A DNA stretch of 64,000 nucleotides from Arcobacteraceae bacterium (GTDB lineage Bacteria > Campylobacterota > Campylobacteria > Campylobacterales > Arcobacteraceae). The DNA lies in NCBI GenBank assembly GCA_023229945.1, contig JALNYH010000008.1, positions 1 through 64,000 on the forward strand, written 5' to 3'. The notes under the pieces were generated by a model. It did no database searches, was not told the DNA's origin, and saw only the letters and a program-made list of their open reading frames with translations. A program made the position numbers and the translations under genes. Of the stretch, positions 26,248 through 34,629 are shown piece after piece (within the stretch, counting starts at the first letter, position 1; every line of letters begins with the position of its first letter).

Positions 26248-27469
26248 TTGAATCTCCTTTTTTACCTGCTATTACGCTTGCTGTTGCGTGTATTCCTATG
26301 CCTATGGCAGCTGCTGTTAATAATCCTAAACCAAACTCATCTACACTACTTTCAACGCCACCTGTTGGAGCTTTGATTCTAGAAGCTGATATCGGTCGCT
26401 CAGTCGCATATTTATCCCAAAAATGTGGCTCACTACATCCAATACATCCATGCCCTGCCCCTATTGGCCAGTTGACTGCTTCGTTGTATCTTACGATTGA
26501 ACAGTTATTGAATGTCATAGGACCTTTACATCCCATTTTGTATAGACACCAGTTATTTTTAGCTCCATGGTCTCCCCAGCTTTCCACAAAGTGTCCAGCA
26601 TCAAAGTGTGCTCTTCTTTCACAATTGTCATGGATTCTATAACCAAAAGCAAATTTTGGACGATTTAGATGATCAAGTGCAGGAACTTGCCCAGTTAGTA
26701 CAAAATGTAGTATTGTTCCTGTTATGTTTGCAGGGTTTGCAGGACAGGCTGGGATATTGATAACTGGTTTGTTTTTTACTATATCTTGTACACCTACAGC
26801 TCCCGTTGGATTTGGGCTTGCTGCTGGAACTCCACCAAATGTAGCACATGTTCCCACAGCTACCACCGCAGCACTTTTTGCAGATACTCTTAAAAGATGC
26901 TCTTCAAAAGTCTCCCCTTTTGGTCCTATTGTTCCATACATTCCATTCATAGCTCTTGGGATTGACCCCTCAACTACACACAAGAATTTCCCAGCAAATG
27001 TTTCTATTGCTTCATCAAGATGATGTTCAGCTTCATGTCCAGCTGCTGCTTGTATAGTATGATTGAATTCCAAAGATACAATATCTAGCAAAAGCTCATC
27101 AATAGTTGGAGCATCGCTTCTAAGAATTGCTTCAGTATTTCCTGCACAATCTTGAAGTTCTAGCCAGATGATAGGAACTCTATTCATAAGCTCAGCAGCC
27201 CTTGCAACTGTAGGTACAAAGGTAGGAGGAAGCATAAGCATAGCACAAGCTGCACTTGCCCACTTCATAAAATCTCTTCTATTCAAACCATTTGCTTCTA
27301 ATATTGTATGTATAGAAGTTTTATGAGCACCTTCAGCTTTTTCGAGTTCATTCAATCTATTTTCCATCAGTGTTTGTAGATTGTTATAATACTCTTCACC
27401 TTTGTTTGTATCGACTCTTGCCCCTTTTGCGCTAAATAGCTTAACAAGGGCTTCCCTTTTGTCTATCAT
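26240..27469 (-). CDS. hydA: Periplasmic [NiFe]-hydrogenase small subunit HydA
   Basis: 409 residues. A Tat signal with NRRDFMKWA (Arg 64-65) follows an unusually long ~60-residue n-region, a feature of epsilonproteobacterial HydA; cleavage is near VARAA. The C-terminal helix (about 378-400) anchors it to the membrane beside HydC. FeS ligands: distal His/Cys set in HDNCERRAHF and CLYKMGCKG, medial set CSIV...GCIGC, proximal VGTCATFGG and PACPANP. The first proximal motif is DCAGNTE, with Asn where the second Cys of CxxC is usual. It is first in the operon hydABCDE, with a promoter and a TetR-type palindrome upstream. Confidence 0.96.
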   Translation of the reverse strand: MIDKREALVKLFSAKGARVDTNKGEEYYNNLQTLMENRLNELEKAEGAHKTSIHTILEANGLNRRDFMKWASAACAMLMLPPTFVPTVARAAELMNRVPIIWLELQDCAGNTEAILRSDAPTIDELLLDIVSLEFNHTIQAAAGHEAEHHLDEAIETFAGKFLCVVEGSIPRAMNGMYGTIGPKGETFEEHLLRVSAKSAAVVAVGTCATFGGVPAASPNPTGAVGVQDIVKNKPVINIPACPANPANITGTILHFVLTGQVPALDHLNRPKFAFGYRIHDNCERRAHFDAGHFVESWGDHGAKNNWCLYKMGCKGPMTFNNCSIVRYNEAVNWPIGAGHGCIGCSEPHFWDKYATERPISASRIKAPTGGVESSVDEFGLGLLTAAAIGIGIHATASVIAGKKGDSNE

Positions 27470-27492
27470 CTTGGACTCCTTTTATGCAAATA

Positions 27493-27506
27493 AATGAACG
27501 GTCATT
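27493..27506. promoter_or_regulatory. TetR-type operator upstream of hydA
   Basis: AATGA-ACGG-TCATT (27493-27506) is a perfect palindrome of the kind bound by TetR/AcrR repressors and is flanked by further partial symmetry (TAA...TTCA). It lies about 11-24 nt past the predicted hydA start site, where bound repressor would block transcription. The only TetR gene in the window is at 33177-33764, joined to the second hydrogenase. Confidence 0.6.
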
Positions 27507-27523
27507 CAATAAGTAATTCTAAT

Positions 27524-27553
27524 ATAATAAAACTTTATAAAAACTTATGTCAA
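27524..27553 (-). promoter_or_regulatory. Sigma-70 promoter for hydABCDE
   Basis: On the minus strand TTGACA (27553-27548) is followed after 18 bp by TATTAT (27529-27524), predicting a start near 27517 and a ~48-nt leader with ribosome site AAGGAG just before hydA. The palindrome at 27493-27506 is in this leader. Confidence 0.6.
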
Positions 27554-27675
27554 AGAAATTCTTGTTCCAAAAACATATAAGAAAAGGGTAAATTAATACT
27601 TTTTTTTTAAATATTGGTTACAATTGTTGGAATTTACAAAAATTTATCATCTATCATAATGTAAGGAATAAACAA

Positions 27676-28698
27676 ATGAAATTTATTGTAATAATTGCAT
27701 TATTAGTATCTTGGCTCAATAGCTCACCCATAAAAGATATGATGAATAGAGATGTCACCATCAAAGATAATTCCAAAATCCTAGCCATTGGACCTGGAGC
27801 ATTGAGACTTTTGAGTTATATGAATTTACAAAACAATATTGTAGGGATTGAAAACTTAGAATTATCTATGGATTTGAAGTCACCATATAGGGCAAAACTT
27901 GATGAAACACATATCAAAACATTGCCAATTATTGGAGAAGGAGGAGCTGGAAAGCTTCCAAATCTTGAGACTATCATATCATTAAACCCAGATATTATTT
28001 TTGGCTCATTTTTGTCACTAGAACAAATAAATATGATACAAAACAAAACAAAAATACCAGTTGTCGCACTTAGTTATGGCTCTAGCTATGGAGGAGAAAC
28101 AAATAAAGCAAAACTTCAAAGTATAAAAGAGTCTTTATCTTTGATTGGTAGCATTATGGACAAAAAAGATAGAGCCAAAGAGCTCATAGATTATATGAAT
28201 GACTTAGAAAATGAGCTAGCAAACTTAACCAAAAGTGATTTGAAGTTTTATATAGGTGGTATTGGATTCAAAGGTGCGAGAGGAATAAACAGCAGCGAGA
28301 GTCATTACCCATCGTTTGAGCTTCTTGGACTAGCAAACAGCATCAAATCACCAAAAATAGGTCATATTGAAATATCAGTAGAAGAACTTATCCATATAAA
28401 TCCAGATATTATATTTCTTGATTTACTTGGCAAAAACATCATCAATGATGAGCTAAAATCGAAAAATACTCTATACAAATCTCTAAATGCTTTCCAAAAC
28501 AATAAAGTTTTTTGGCTATATCCATACAACTTCTATAATACAAATATTGAAAATGTATATATCAATAGCTTTATAATTGCATCAAAAATAAATCCAGATA
28601 TTGATATAATACACAAACAAAAGGAAATTTATAATATGTTTTTAGGCAGTAACAATTCAGATAAACTTGAAAAAACCAATATCACAACATTTGAATGA
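27676..28698 (+). CDS. Periplasmic substrate-binding protein of a FecBCD-type metal ABC importer
   Basis: 340 residues. A cleavable signal (IVIIALLVSWLNS) without a lipobox is followed by a BtuF/FecB-type two-lobed binding protein: LAIGPGALRLLSYMN, TLPIIGEGGAGKLPNLETII, SLNPDIIFGS and HINPDIIFLD are the standard blocks. The family binds siderophore-iron, cobalamin, heme or nickel chelates. Genes for the permease and ATPase follow with overlaps. The position divergent from hydA and close to a second hydrogenase makes nickel a good candidate substrate; this is inference. No riboswitch is seen upstream, and AAGGAAT is the ribosome site. Confidence 0.85.
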   Translation: MKFIVIIALLVSWLNSSPIKDMMNRDVTIKDNSKILAIGPGALRLLSYMNLQNNIVGIENLELSMDLKSPYRAKLDETHIKTLPIIGEGGAGKLPNLETIISLNPDIIFGSFLSLEQINMIQNKTKIPVVALSYGSSYGGETNKAKLQSIKESLSLIGSIMDKKDRAKELIDYMNDLENELANLTKSDLKFYIGGIGFKGARGINSSESHYPSFELLGLANSIKSPKIGHIEISVEELIHINPDIIFLDLLGKNIINDELKSKNTLYKSLNAFQNNKVFWLYPYNFYNTNIENVYINSFIIASKINPDIDIIHKQKEIYNMFLGSNNSDKLEKTNITTFE

Positions 28699-29690
28699 AT
28701 AAAAAACTACTAGTATCAATCATTTTACTTCTTCTGACTTCTACATTTTTTGTAGTGTCACTATTTACAAGCTCAAATGGGGTAAATTTTGGCGATTTAC
28801 AAAGAGTTATTGATGGGGATGAAAGAGTTTTGCTCATTTTTGAACAAATAAGACTTCCAAGGGCATTAGTTGCTTTTTTTGCAGGGGCTAGCTTGGCTTT
28901 GAGTGGAGCTTTGATGCAAGCAGTACTCAAAAACCCTCTTGCTTCACCTTTTACTTTGGGTATCTCACAAGCTAGTGCTTTTGGTGCTAGTTTTGCTATT
29001 ATTGTACTTCAAAGTTATAGTAGTGTTTTTATTTTTAGTGGTAGTTTTATCACTACTATTTGTGCTTTTGGTGCTAGTTTGATTTGTACCTTTGTTATCC
29101 TTTACCTTGGCAAATCAACCCAAATGAGAGCCGAATCACTTATTCTAGCTGGTGTTGCAATAGGGGCATTATTTAGTGCTATGACTATGTTTTTACAATA
29201 TTTTGCTACTGAAGTTGATGTTTCTGCTACTTTATTTTGGACTTTTGGGGATTTGTCAAAGGCTGATATTTATACATCTGTTATTATTGCTTGTGTTTTT
29301 GTGCCATCTTTATTGTTTTTTTATCAAAGATTTTGGAAATTTGATGCCTTGCTTCTTGGCAATGAGAGTGCTATCAATCTGGGCGTAAGTGTGGTGAGAC
29401 TCAGAGTCGGTGCTATGATAGTAGCATCACTACTTAGTGCCATAACCGTATCATTTTTGGGAATTATTGGATTTATTGGGCTTATTGCTCCACATATTAT
29501 AAGATTGATTCTTGGTAGCGGTCATAAGATGCTTTTACCACTTAGTGCAATATTAGGTGGAGGACTTTTACTTTTGGCTGATATTATATCAAGAGTTATC
29601 ATTATCCCTTTGGTTGTACCTGTGGGTATTCTTACAGCATTTTTGGGTGCACCTTTGTTTTTATATCTTTTGACAAGAAAGAAGAACTAA
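28695..29690 (+). CDS. FecCD/BtuC-family ABC permease
   Basis: 331 residues with about ten membrane helices. Family blocks: IRLPRALVAFFAGASLALSG, LMQAVLKNPLASPFTLGISQ, the central LAGVAIGALFSA, and the coupling-helix region GFIGLIAPHIIRLILG near the C-terminus. It forms the channel of the importer with the flanking genes: its ATG overlaps the preceding stop (ATGA) and its own stop overlaps the next start (TAATG). Confidence 0.93.
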   Translation: MNKKLLVSIILLLLTSTFFVVSLFTSSNGVNFGDLQRVIDGDERVLLIFEQIRLPRALVAFFAGASLALSGALMQAVLKNPLASPFTLGISQASAFGASFAIIVLQSYSSVFIFSGSFITTICAFGASLICTFVILYLGKSTQMRAESLILAGVAIGALFSAMTMFLQYFATEVDVSATLFWTFGDLSKADIYTSVIIACVFVPSLLFFYQRFWKFDALLLGNESAINLGVSVVRLRVGAMIVASLLSAITVSFLGIIGFIGLIAPHIIRLILGSGHKMLLPLSAILGGGLLLLADIISRVIIIPLVVPVGILTAFLGAPLFLYLLTRKKN

Positions 29691-30478
29691 TGCTTTTTGA
29701 AGTAAAAAACCTCAACACATCTATCAATAAAAAACAGATATTATCAAATATTGATTTTACACTAAATAGTGGTGAGATTTGCATAGCTATAGGACCAAAT
29801 GGTGCAGGCAAAAGTACACTTTTGAAATCCATAGCCAAAATCATACCTACAACTGGATATATCACACTTGATAACTCGAACCTACATGAGCTTTCAATCA
29901 TAGAATTATCCCAAACCGTATCATTGATGACACAATTTAACTCAAATACAAATCTAAGTGTTCAAGAAGTACTCAATCTTGGAAGAAGACCATATAGTGG
30001 GTTTACACTCACCAAAGATGATTTTGATATTATCACAAATATTATAGATGAATTTCATTTGAAAGAGTTTTTAAAAAGAGATATCGATACATTAAGTGGA
30101 GGAGAAAGACAAAAAGTTTTTTTAGCAGCTGCTCTTATACGAAATCCAAAAGTTTTACTTCTTGATGAGCCAATATCTCATCTTGACCCAAAAAACCAAC
30201 AAGAAATCTTAGAAATTGTAAAACGAGTTACAATACAAAGAGATATTATCACTATAATAGTACTACATGATTTGCAAAATGCACTTCATTATGGAGACAA
30301 ATTACTACTACTAAAAAATGGCAAACTTCAAAAGCATCTTGGAATAGATGAGCTAAAAGATGACCATTTAGAAGAATTATATGATATAAAATGTAAGATT
30401 TTCAAAAATGAAGGACACCCTTTTGTACTTCTTGGGCATCATCATAGCTCAATCTCAAACCAATATCACAACCACTAA
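29690..30478 (+). CDS. ABC importer ATPase (FecE/BtuD type) with His-rich tail
   Basis: 262 residues. Walker A GPNGAGKST is at about 35-43, signature LSGGERQKV, Walker B LLLDEPISHLD, switch His in VLHDL. The last ~22 residues (GHPFVLLGHHHSSISNQYHN) contain six His, which most BtuD/FecE proteins lack, and could bind a transition metal such as Ni at the cytoplasmic face. The start overlaps the permease stop. The 3' end overlaps the convergent PagL-like gene by 4 bp. Confidence 0.92.
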   Translation: MLFEVKNLNTSINKKQILSNIDFTLNSGEICIAIGPNGAGKSTLLKSIAKIIPTTGYITLDNSNLHELSIIELSQTVSLMTQFNSNTNLSVQEVLNLGRRPYSGFTLTKDDFDIITNIIDEFHLKEFLKRDIDTLSGGERQKVFLAAALIRNPKVLLLDEPISHLDPKNQQEILEIVKRVTIQRDIITIIVLHDLQNALHYGDKLLLLKNGKLQKHLGIDELKDDHLEELYDIKCKIFKNEGHPFVLLGHHHSSISNQYHNH

Positions 30479-30990
30479 AATCTATAATTTATACCTACTA
30501 ACCCCATATTCAGACCATGATTTGGTTTTCTCACACCACCGTTTGAATAGTGCATATATCTTATATAAAAATCGATATTCTCTTTTCTAAGTCCAATACT
30601 AATTCTATCTTCAAATTGAAAACTTGATGACATATCTTTATTGTCTATCTGAGTTTCAGATAAAAAAGCTACCCCTACTCCCAAGTCAATATATGGTCTA
30701 TAAGTTGTATATGCGTATTTATTGAAATCAATTACAAAAACAGGTGAATACGACAAAGCCCAAAGATTGTTTCTATTCCCACTCCAGTGATTCAATCCAA
30801 CTTCATGAAAGCCTTTTAGACTTATACTTTCATTTGAATATATAATCGAATCAAAACTTTTTTGTAAACCAAGACGAAATATATCAATACTACTTCCTCT
30901 TCCCGCATTTACACTCACACCAAAATCATCACTTGCACCATATACAACCGTATTCCATAATACGAATACCAATAATAAAACTTTTTTCAT
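30475..30990 (-). CDS. PagL-like outer-membrane acyloxyacyl hydrolase (lipid A deacylase family)
   Basis: 171 residues. Signal peptide (LLLVFVLWNTVVYG), then an eight-strand barrel pattern ending in Phe. YMHYSNGGVRKPNHGLNMG near the C-terminus is the PagL motif: His147 and Ser149 align with catalytic His126 and Ser128 of Pseudomonas PagL. The acidic partner (Glu140, 12 residues after the Ser) is Asn161 here. PagL removes the 3-O acyl chain from lipid A. With the Glu missing, activity is uncertain or uses another acid. A perfect stem-loop (31010-31032) lies about 20 nt upstream. Confidence 0.75.
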   Translation of the reverse strand: MKKVLLLVFVLWNTVVYGASDDFGVSVNAGRGSSIDIFRLGLQKSFDSIIYSNESISLKGFHEVGLNHWSGNRNNLWALSYSPVFVIDFNKYAYTTYRPYIDLGVGVAFLSETQIDNKDMSSSFQFEDRISIGLRKENIDFYIRYMHYSNGGVRKPNHGLNMGLVGINYRF

Positions 30991-31009
30991 TAAAATCCTT
31001 TAACGATAA

Positions 31010-31032
31010 ATTAAGTAATTTTATTACTTAAT
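31010..31032. repeat. Perfect 10-bp stem-loop between hydrogenase and PagL-like genes
   Basis: ATTAAGTAAT (31010-31019) and ATTACTTAAT (31023-31032) with a 3-nt loop. It is downstream of the second hydrogenase large subunit and about 20 nt upstream of the PagL-like start. No U-run follows on the minus strand, so it may be a terminator of weak type or an operator for the PagL-like gene. Confidence 0.5.
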
Positions 31033-31051
31033 AGATTAAAAATCATTTAAT

Positions 31052-32311
31052 TCAATGTGTTGTACAAACAGAACAAACATCAAAAGACTTAAATACTAGT
31101 TTTGCTTCATCTATGCTAGATAATCCTATCATAGCATTTTGAGCAACTCCTAGATTTTTTTTATTACCACAACCCAAATTCCATTGAGTTGGAGTTATAA
31201 TAGCATAATTTTTAATATTACCACCAATTAATTCAATATTATGTATAAGCGAGCCTCTCGCAGCTTCTACACTTGAAATACCGGTAGATGATATTTGTTT
31301 GATATCTACTTTTGGTTTGATAAAACTTGGTTCTTTTTGGTCTATCATTTTTATAAGTTGTTTGCTATGATGCAAAAGTTGAGCTGTTTCACACATTCTT
31401 GCCAAAATACGGCTAAAAATACTATCACCATATTTTCTGTGAGCATCTCTTATAAGTGGTGTTTTATTGACCATAGCACGAGCTAATGGACCTACTTCAA
31501 AGGACTTATTTTTGTAGTAAACATTTTTTGCATATGATTTATCAATCAATTCTTCTTGAACATAGTCAAACTTTACATGTTCATTGACAACAGTTTTGTT
31601 TGATTTACCACTTTTAAAGTAGCTATTTCCACCAAAAACTATAAATCTATCATAACTTTTTCCAAAATCAGTTTGGTTATTGTAAATAATTTTCATCAAA
31701 ACATCGACCAAATCACCATTTTTTTCAAATATATGCTCAATACTATCACATATCCAAAACTCATCAATATCAGCATCTACTAAATTATTATGAAAAAACA
31801 TCAAACACTCATCAATCAAGCTTCTTACTTTTATCAAATCACCATTTGTAATATAAGAAGTAATCCCACCAACAATAGCATAGGAATTATGAGGATATTG
31901 ACCAGCTAGTACTGCAATTGCTTTTGCCATAAGAGATGAAGCAAGTACAGCTTTTTTTGGGTCTTGTGGTTTCCCAAAAAAAGGGAGTATTACCAAATAA
32001 AACCACTTAAAATGATTTTGAATTAGCTCAAAATTCAAAGTCAATTCCCGTACAATCTTTGCTTTTTGAGAGATTTCAATATTTTCATAGCAATTTTCCA
32101 AAGCTTGTACTGTAGCTATCAAATGAGCATGACCACATATCCCACACACTCTAGGATTTATCACCAAAGCATCCATAGCAGGTCTATTTTTGAGAATATT
32201 TTCAATACCACGAGCAGTTAAAAACTCTATTTCCACAAAGTCAATCAAATCATTTGCAAACCTAAAATCAAGTTTTGCTTCACCTTCTATTTTTTCTATT
32301 AGTTCAATCAT
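31052..32311 (-). CDS. Cytoplasmic [NiFe]-hydrogenase large subunit, H2-sensor (HupV/HoxC)-like
   Basis: 419 residues, shorter than catalytic large subunits. Ni ligands are in RVCGICGHAH (Cys 56 and 59) and the final DVCSVCTTH (Cys 413 and 416), after which the protein stops: His419 is the last residue. It therefore needs no maturation protease, the hallmark of H2-sensing HupUV/HoxBC regulators, although some group 2 and other enzymes share it. Other conserved blocks are present (GPLARAMVN, AARGSLIHNIEL, TPTQWNLG). The partner small subunit precedes it by one base of overlap and has no Tat signal, so the dimer stays in the cytoplasm. The operon also encodes a TetR regulator. Confidence 0.82.
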   Translation of the reverse strand: MIELIEKIEGEAKLDFRFANDLIDFVEIEFLTARGIENILKNRPAMDALVINPRVCGICGHAHLIATVQALENCYENIEISQKAKIVRELTLNFELIQNHFKWFYLVILPFFGKPQDPKKAVLASSLMAKAIAVLAGQYPHNSYAIVGGITSYITNGDLIKVRSLIDECLMFFHNNLVDADIDEFWICDSIEHIFEKNGDLVDVLMKIIYNNQTDFGKSYDRFIVFGGNSYFKSGKSNKTVVNEHVKFDYVQEELIDKSYAKNVYYKNKSFEVGPLARAMVNKTPLIRDAHRKYGDSIFSRILARMCETAQLLHHSKQLIKMIDQKEPSFIKPKVDIKQISSTGISSVEAARGSLIHNIELIGGNIKNYAIITPTQWNLGCGNKKNLGVAQNAMIGLSSIDEAKLVFKSFDVCSVCTTH

Positions 32312-33180
32312 TACATCAACTTCTTATTTAATCTATCTATTTTAAATGCCTTAGCAACACCAGCAATAGTAATATATGCTCTTTTTGGCACACCAAGTGG
32401 GAGATTTTCAGGTATCCCCATATTTTTCTTTGTCTCAAAAAGTCCAATTTTTGGGAATGTATATTCTGTACACCCAAAACAAGGACTTCCACTTCTTGTC
32501 TTTGAATTCACTTCATTCCATAATATTTTGTTGCAACTTCCACTACTATATGGGGCTTGACAACCATAATCATAATACAAACATCCCTCAAGCTCTCCAA
32601 AGTTGTGATTATCTACTTTATACTCAAAATACTCATTTCTAGTACAGCCATTGTGGATTGTGTACCCAAAATACTCCTTTGGTCTCAAAAAACTATCTAG
32701 TTTGATATCCATATTATTCTTGATTTCATATAGTGTATTGACCAAAATCTCAGGCTGTATCGGGCACCCTGAGATTGAAATAGTTTTGTGACGAAGATGC
32801 AAAAAATCACTTTGCAATTCATCTGCTTTGAAATGAACTCCACTAGCACCTGTATAAGAGCTATGTTGAAAAATACCTCCAAATGTAGCACAAGTTCCAA
32901 CTGTTATGATTTTATTTACAACACTTGCATATTTTTGGATTATATTTTTGATACTTTTATCAGCTCTCATAAAATCATCTGCCACAGCACCATCAATAAG
33001 TAAAATATCACACCCTTTTACATCTTCTACAATTTGAGTTAAGGTATAAGTACTATCTAAAACTGGGTGATAAATAAATTCAAAATCATCCAAAAATATA
33101 TCAATATTAGTATAAGTTAAAAAAGAGTGTACATTACCATAACAACTAATTCCACTTATCCATAATATTCTAGGTTTCAT
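32311..33180 (-). CDS. Cytoplasmic [NiFe]-hydrogenase small subunit (HupU/HoxB-like)
   Basis: 289 residues. There is no Tat signal or C-terminal anchor: the protein begins directly with MKPRILWISGISCYGNV. Proximal cluster motifs are SCYGN (Cys13; Asn replaces the usual second Cys), VGTCATFGG and SGCPIQP. Distal and medial ligands are in HNGCTRNEYF, GCLYYDYGCQ, SCNKILW and SGSPCFGCTEYTFP, typical of group 2 hydrogenases and sensors. Its ATG overlaps the tetR stop by 4 bp, and its stop overlaps the large subunit's ATG by one base. It probably forms an H2-sensing or low-turnover uptake dimer. Confidence 0.85.
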   Translation of the reverse strand: MKPRILWISGISCYGNVHSFLTYTNIDIFLDDFEFIYHPVLDSTYTLTQIVEDVKGCDILLIDGAVADDFMRADKSIKNIIQKYASVVNKIITVGTCATFGGIFQHSSYTGASGVHFKADELQSDFLHLRHKTISISGCPIQPEILVNTLYEIKNNMDIKLDSFLRPKEYFGYTIHNGCTRNEYFEYKVDNHNFGELEGCLYYDYGCQAPYSSGSCNKILWNEVNSKTRSGSPCFGCTEYTFPKIGLFETKKNMGIPENLPLGVPKRAYITIAGVAKAFKIDRLNKKLM

Positions 33181-33764
33181 TTTTTGAGTGCGTTGTATAT
33201 ATTTTCTGATATATCATCTATATAAAAGGAAAGCTCATTTGGCAAGATTTTCTCACCATTTAAAAACACCATTCCACCGAGATAACCCATAAAAAGCCCA
33301 AAAGCACTAAAAAAATCTTGGTCTCTAAGCTCTCCTGATTTTACACCTTCTTCAAAATATATCATCACTTCTGTGACAAATTCACTAACACACGCCATCC
33401 CTTCACAACCATCTTTGAAAACTTCACGATTAGATAAATAAACTCTCAAAAAATAATCTATCATTTCAGGGCGATTTGATGCAGTTTCAAAATACATCTG
33501 TACAATCTTTTTTGTTTTCTCTTTTGTTGTTATTGGTTCTTCATTAATTGCTTGCAATTTACTACCAAGATAGATTGAAATATATTTAATAATCTCTTTT
33601 GCCAACATATCTTTTGATTTAAAATAATTATACATATTCCCAACGCTCATTTTGAGTGCGGATGCGATATCGGGAATAGTTGTAGTATAAAACCCTTTTA
33701 GAGCAAAAAGCTCCAAGGCAGCTTGAATAATCAGCTCTTTTTTTGTTTGTTTTTTGTGTGGCAT
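33177..33764 (-). CDS. TetR-family regulator linked to the second hydrogenase
   Basis: 195 residues. An N-terminal TetR HTH (about 8-55: ELIIQAALELFALKGFYTTT, IPDIASALKMSVGNMYNYFK) is followed by an all-helical ligand-binding domain containing MYFETASNRPEMIDYFLRVY. It is co-transcribed with mqnP (4-bp gap) and overlaps the small-subunit gene by 4 bp. The ligand is unknown. A TetR-type palindrome in front of hydA (27493-27506) is the best candidate target, which would tie the sensor-like hydrogenase to expression of the periplasmic enzyme. That link is inference. Confidence 0.88.
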   Translation of the reverse strand: MPHKKQTKKELIIQAALELFALKGFYTTTIPDIASALKMSVGNMYNYFKSKDMLAKEIIKYISIYLGSKLQAINEEPITTKEKTKKIVQMYFETASNRPEMIDYFLRVYLSNREVFKDGCEGMACVSEFVTEVMIYFEEGVKSGELRDQDFFSAFGLFMGYLGGMVFLNGEKILPNELSFYIDDISENIYNALKK

Positions 33765-33768
33765 CTTA

Positions 33769-34629
33769 TTATCCTATAACAATATCTAATACAATAAAAA
33801 CAAAAAATATAATTCCCAAATACCCATTTACTGTAAAAAAAGCACGGTCAATTTTGCGAAAATCTTTATTCACAAGATAGTGTTCATAGATAAGCATCAA
33901 TGCACCAAATACAACGGCTATATATGCAAGAATTCCCAAATTTGCCTCTATTACAAATAAAAGCCAAAAAACAATAGTCAATAAATGAAATATTTTTGAT
34001 ATCAAAAATGTATTTTTTGCACCAAATTTTGAAGGAATTGAATGAAGTCCTAGCTTTTTGTCCACCTCAATATCTTGCAAAGAATAAAGCAAGTCAAACC
34101 CAGCTACCCAAAACATCACACCAATACTTAGATAAACAGTCCATAAATATATAGTCTCGCTCACAGCTACTACACCAGCAAGAGGTGCTAAAGCCAAAGA
34201 AACACCCAAAATAATATGTGCCAAAAAGCTAAATCGTTTGAAATAAGAGTAACTTCCTATTATGAGTAATATAGGAATACTTAGAATTAAAGCTAGATTA
34301 TTTACAAAATAAGCCACAATTATAAAAATAAGTGCATTCAAAATAGTAAATGCAAGTATGTGTTCTGCTTTTACTCTGCCATCAACGCTAGGTCTATTGA
34401 TAGTTCTAGGATTTAGTGCATCTATATCACGGTCTAAATATCTATTGAGTCCCATAGCAAAATTTCTGGCACTCAAAGCCGCCAAAAGTCCAAGGAATAA
34501 TAATCCCCACCCAAACCATCCATTAGACGCTACCACCATAGCAATAAAAATAAACGGCAATGAAAATATAGAATGGCTAAATGCCACTAGTTCATTAAAG
34601 TCTTTTAATTTTTTAATAATTGATTCCAT
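33769..34629 (-). CDS. mqnP: UbiA-family prenyltransferase, MqnP-like (menaquinone)
   Basis: 286 residues with about eight membrane helices. The two Asp-rich motifs for prenyl-diphosphate/Mg binding are NRYLDRDIDALNPRT (about 62-76) and LLYSLQDIEVDKKLG. NRPSVDGRV follows the first, as in MqnP/UbiA of futalosine-pathway bacteria; MqnE is also in this window. It attaches the polyprenyl tail to the naphthoate ring in menaquinone synthesis, and menaquinone is the acceptor for HydABC. It is first gene of the operon with tetR and the second hydrogenase. UbiA for ubiquinone is unlikely in this group. Confidence 0.85.
   Translation of the reverse strand: MESIIKKLKDFNELVAFSHSIFSLPFIFIAMVVASNGWFGWGLLFLGLLAALSARNFAMGLNRYLDRDIDALNPRTINRPSVDGRVKAEHILAFTILNALIFIIVAYFVNNLALILSIPILLIIGSYSYFKRFSFLAHIILGVSLALAPLAGVVAVSETIYLWTVYLSIGVMFWVAGFDLLYSLQDIEVDKKLGLHSIPSKFGAKNTFLISKIFHLLTIVFWLLFVIEANLGILAYIAVVFGALMLIYEHYLVNKDFRKIDRAFFTVNGYLGIIFFVFIVLDIVIG

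Noticed and set aside
27633..27660. Promoter TTTACA-16-CATAAT for the metal-binding protein gene at 27676
   Set aside because: Its start site would fall inside or after the ribosome site of the gene; a promoter further upstream is more likely.
27470..27675. Cobalamin or nickel riboswitch before the ABC importer
   Set aside because: None of the conserved B12-box or NiCo-type motifs can be seen; the region is AT-rich apart from the TetR-type palindrome.
31010..31032. Classic Rho-independent terminator after the second hydrogenase
   Set aside because: The stem-loop is perfect but AT-rich and lacks a U-run on the minus strand; kept only as an unassigned repeat.
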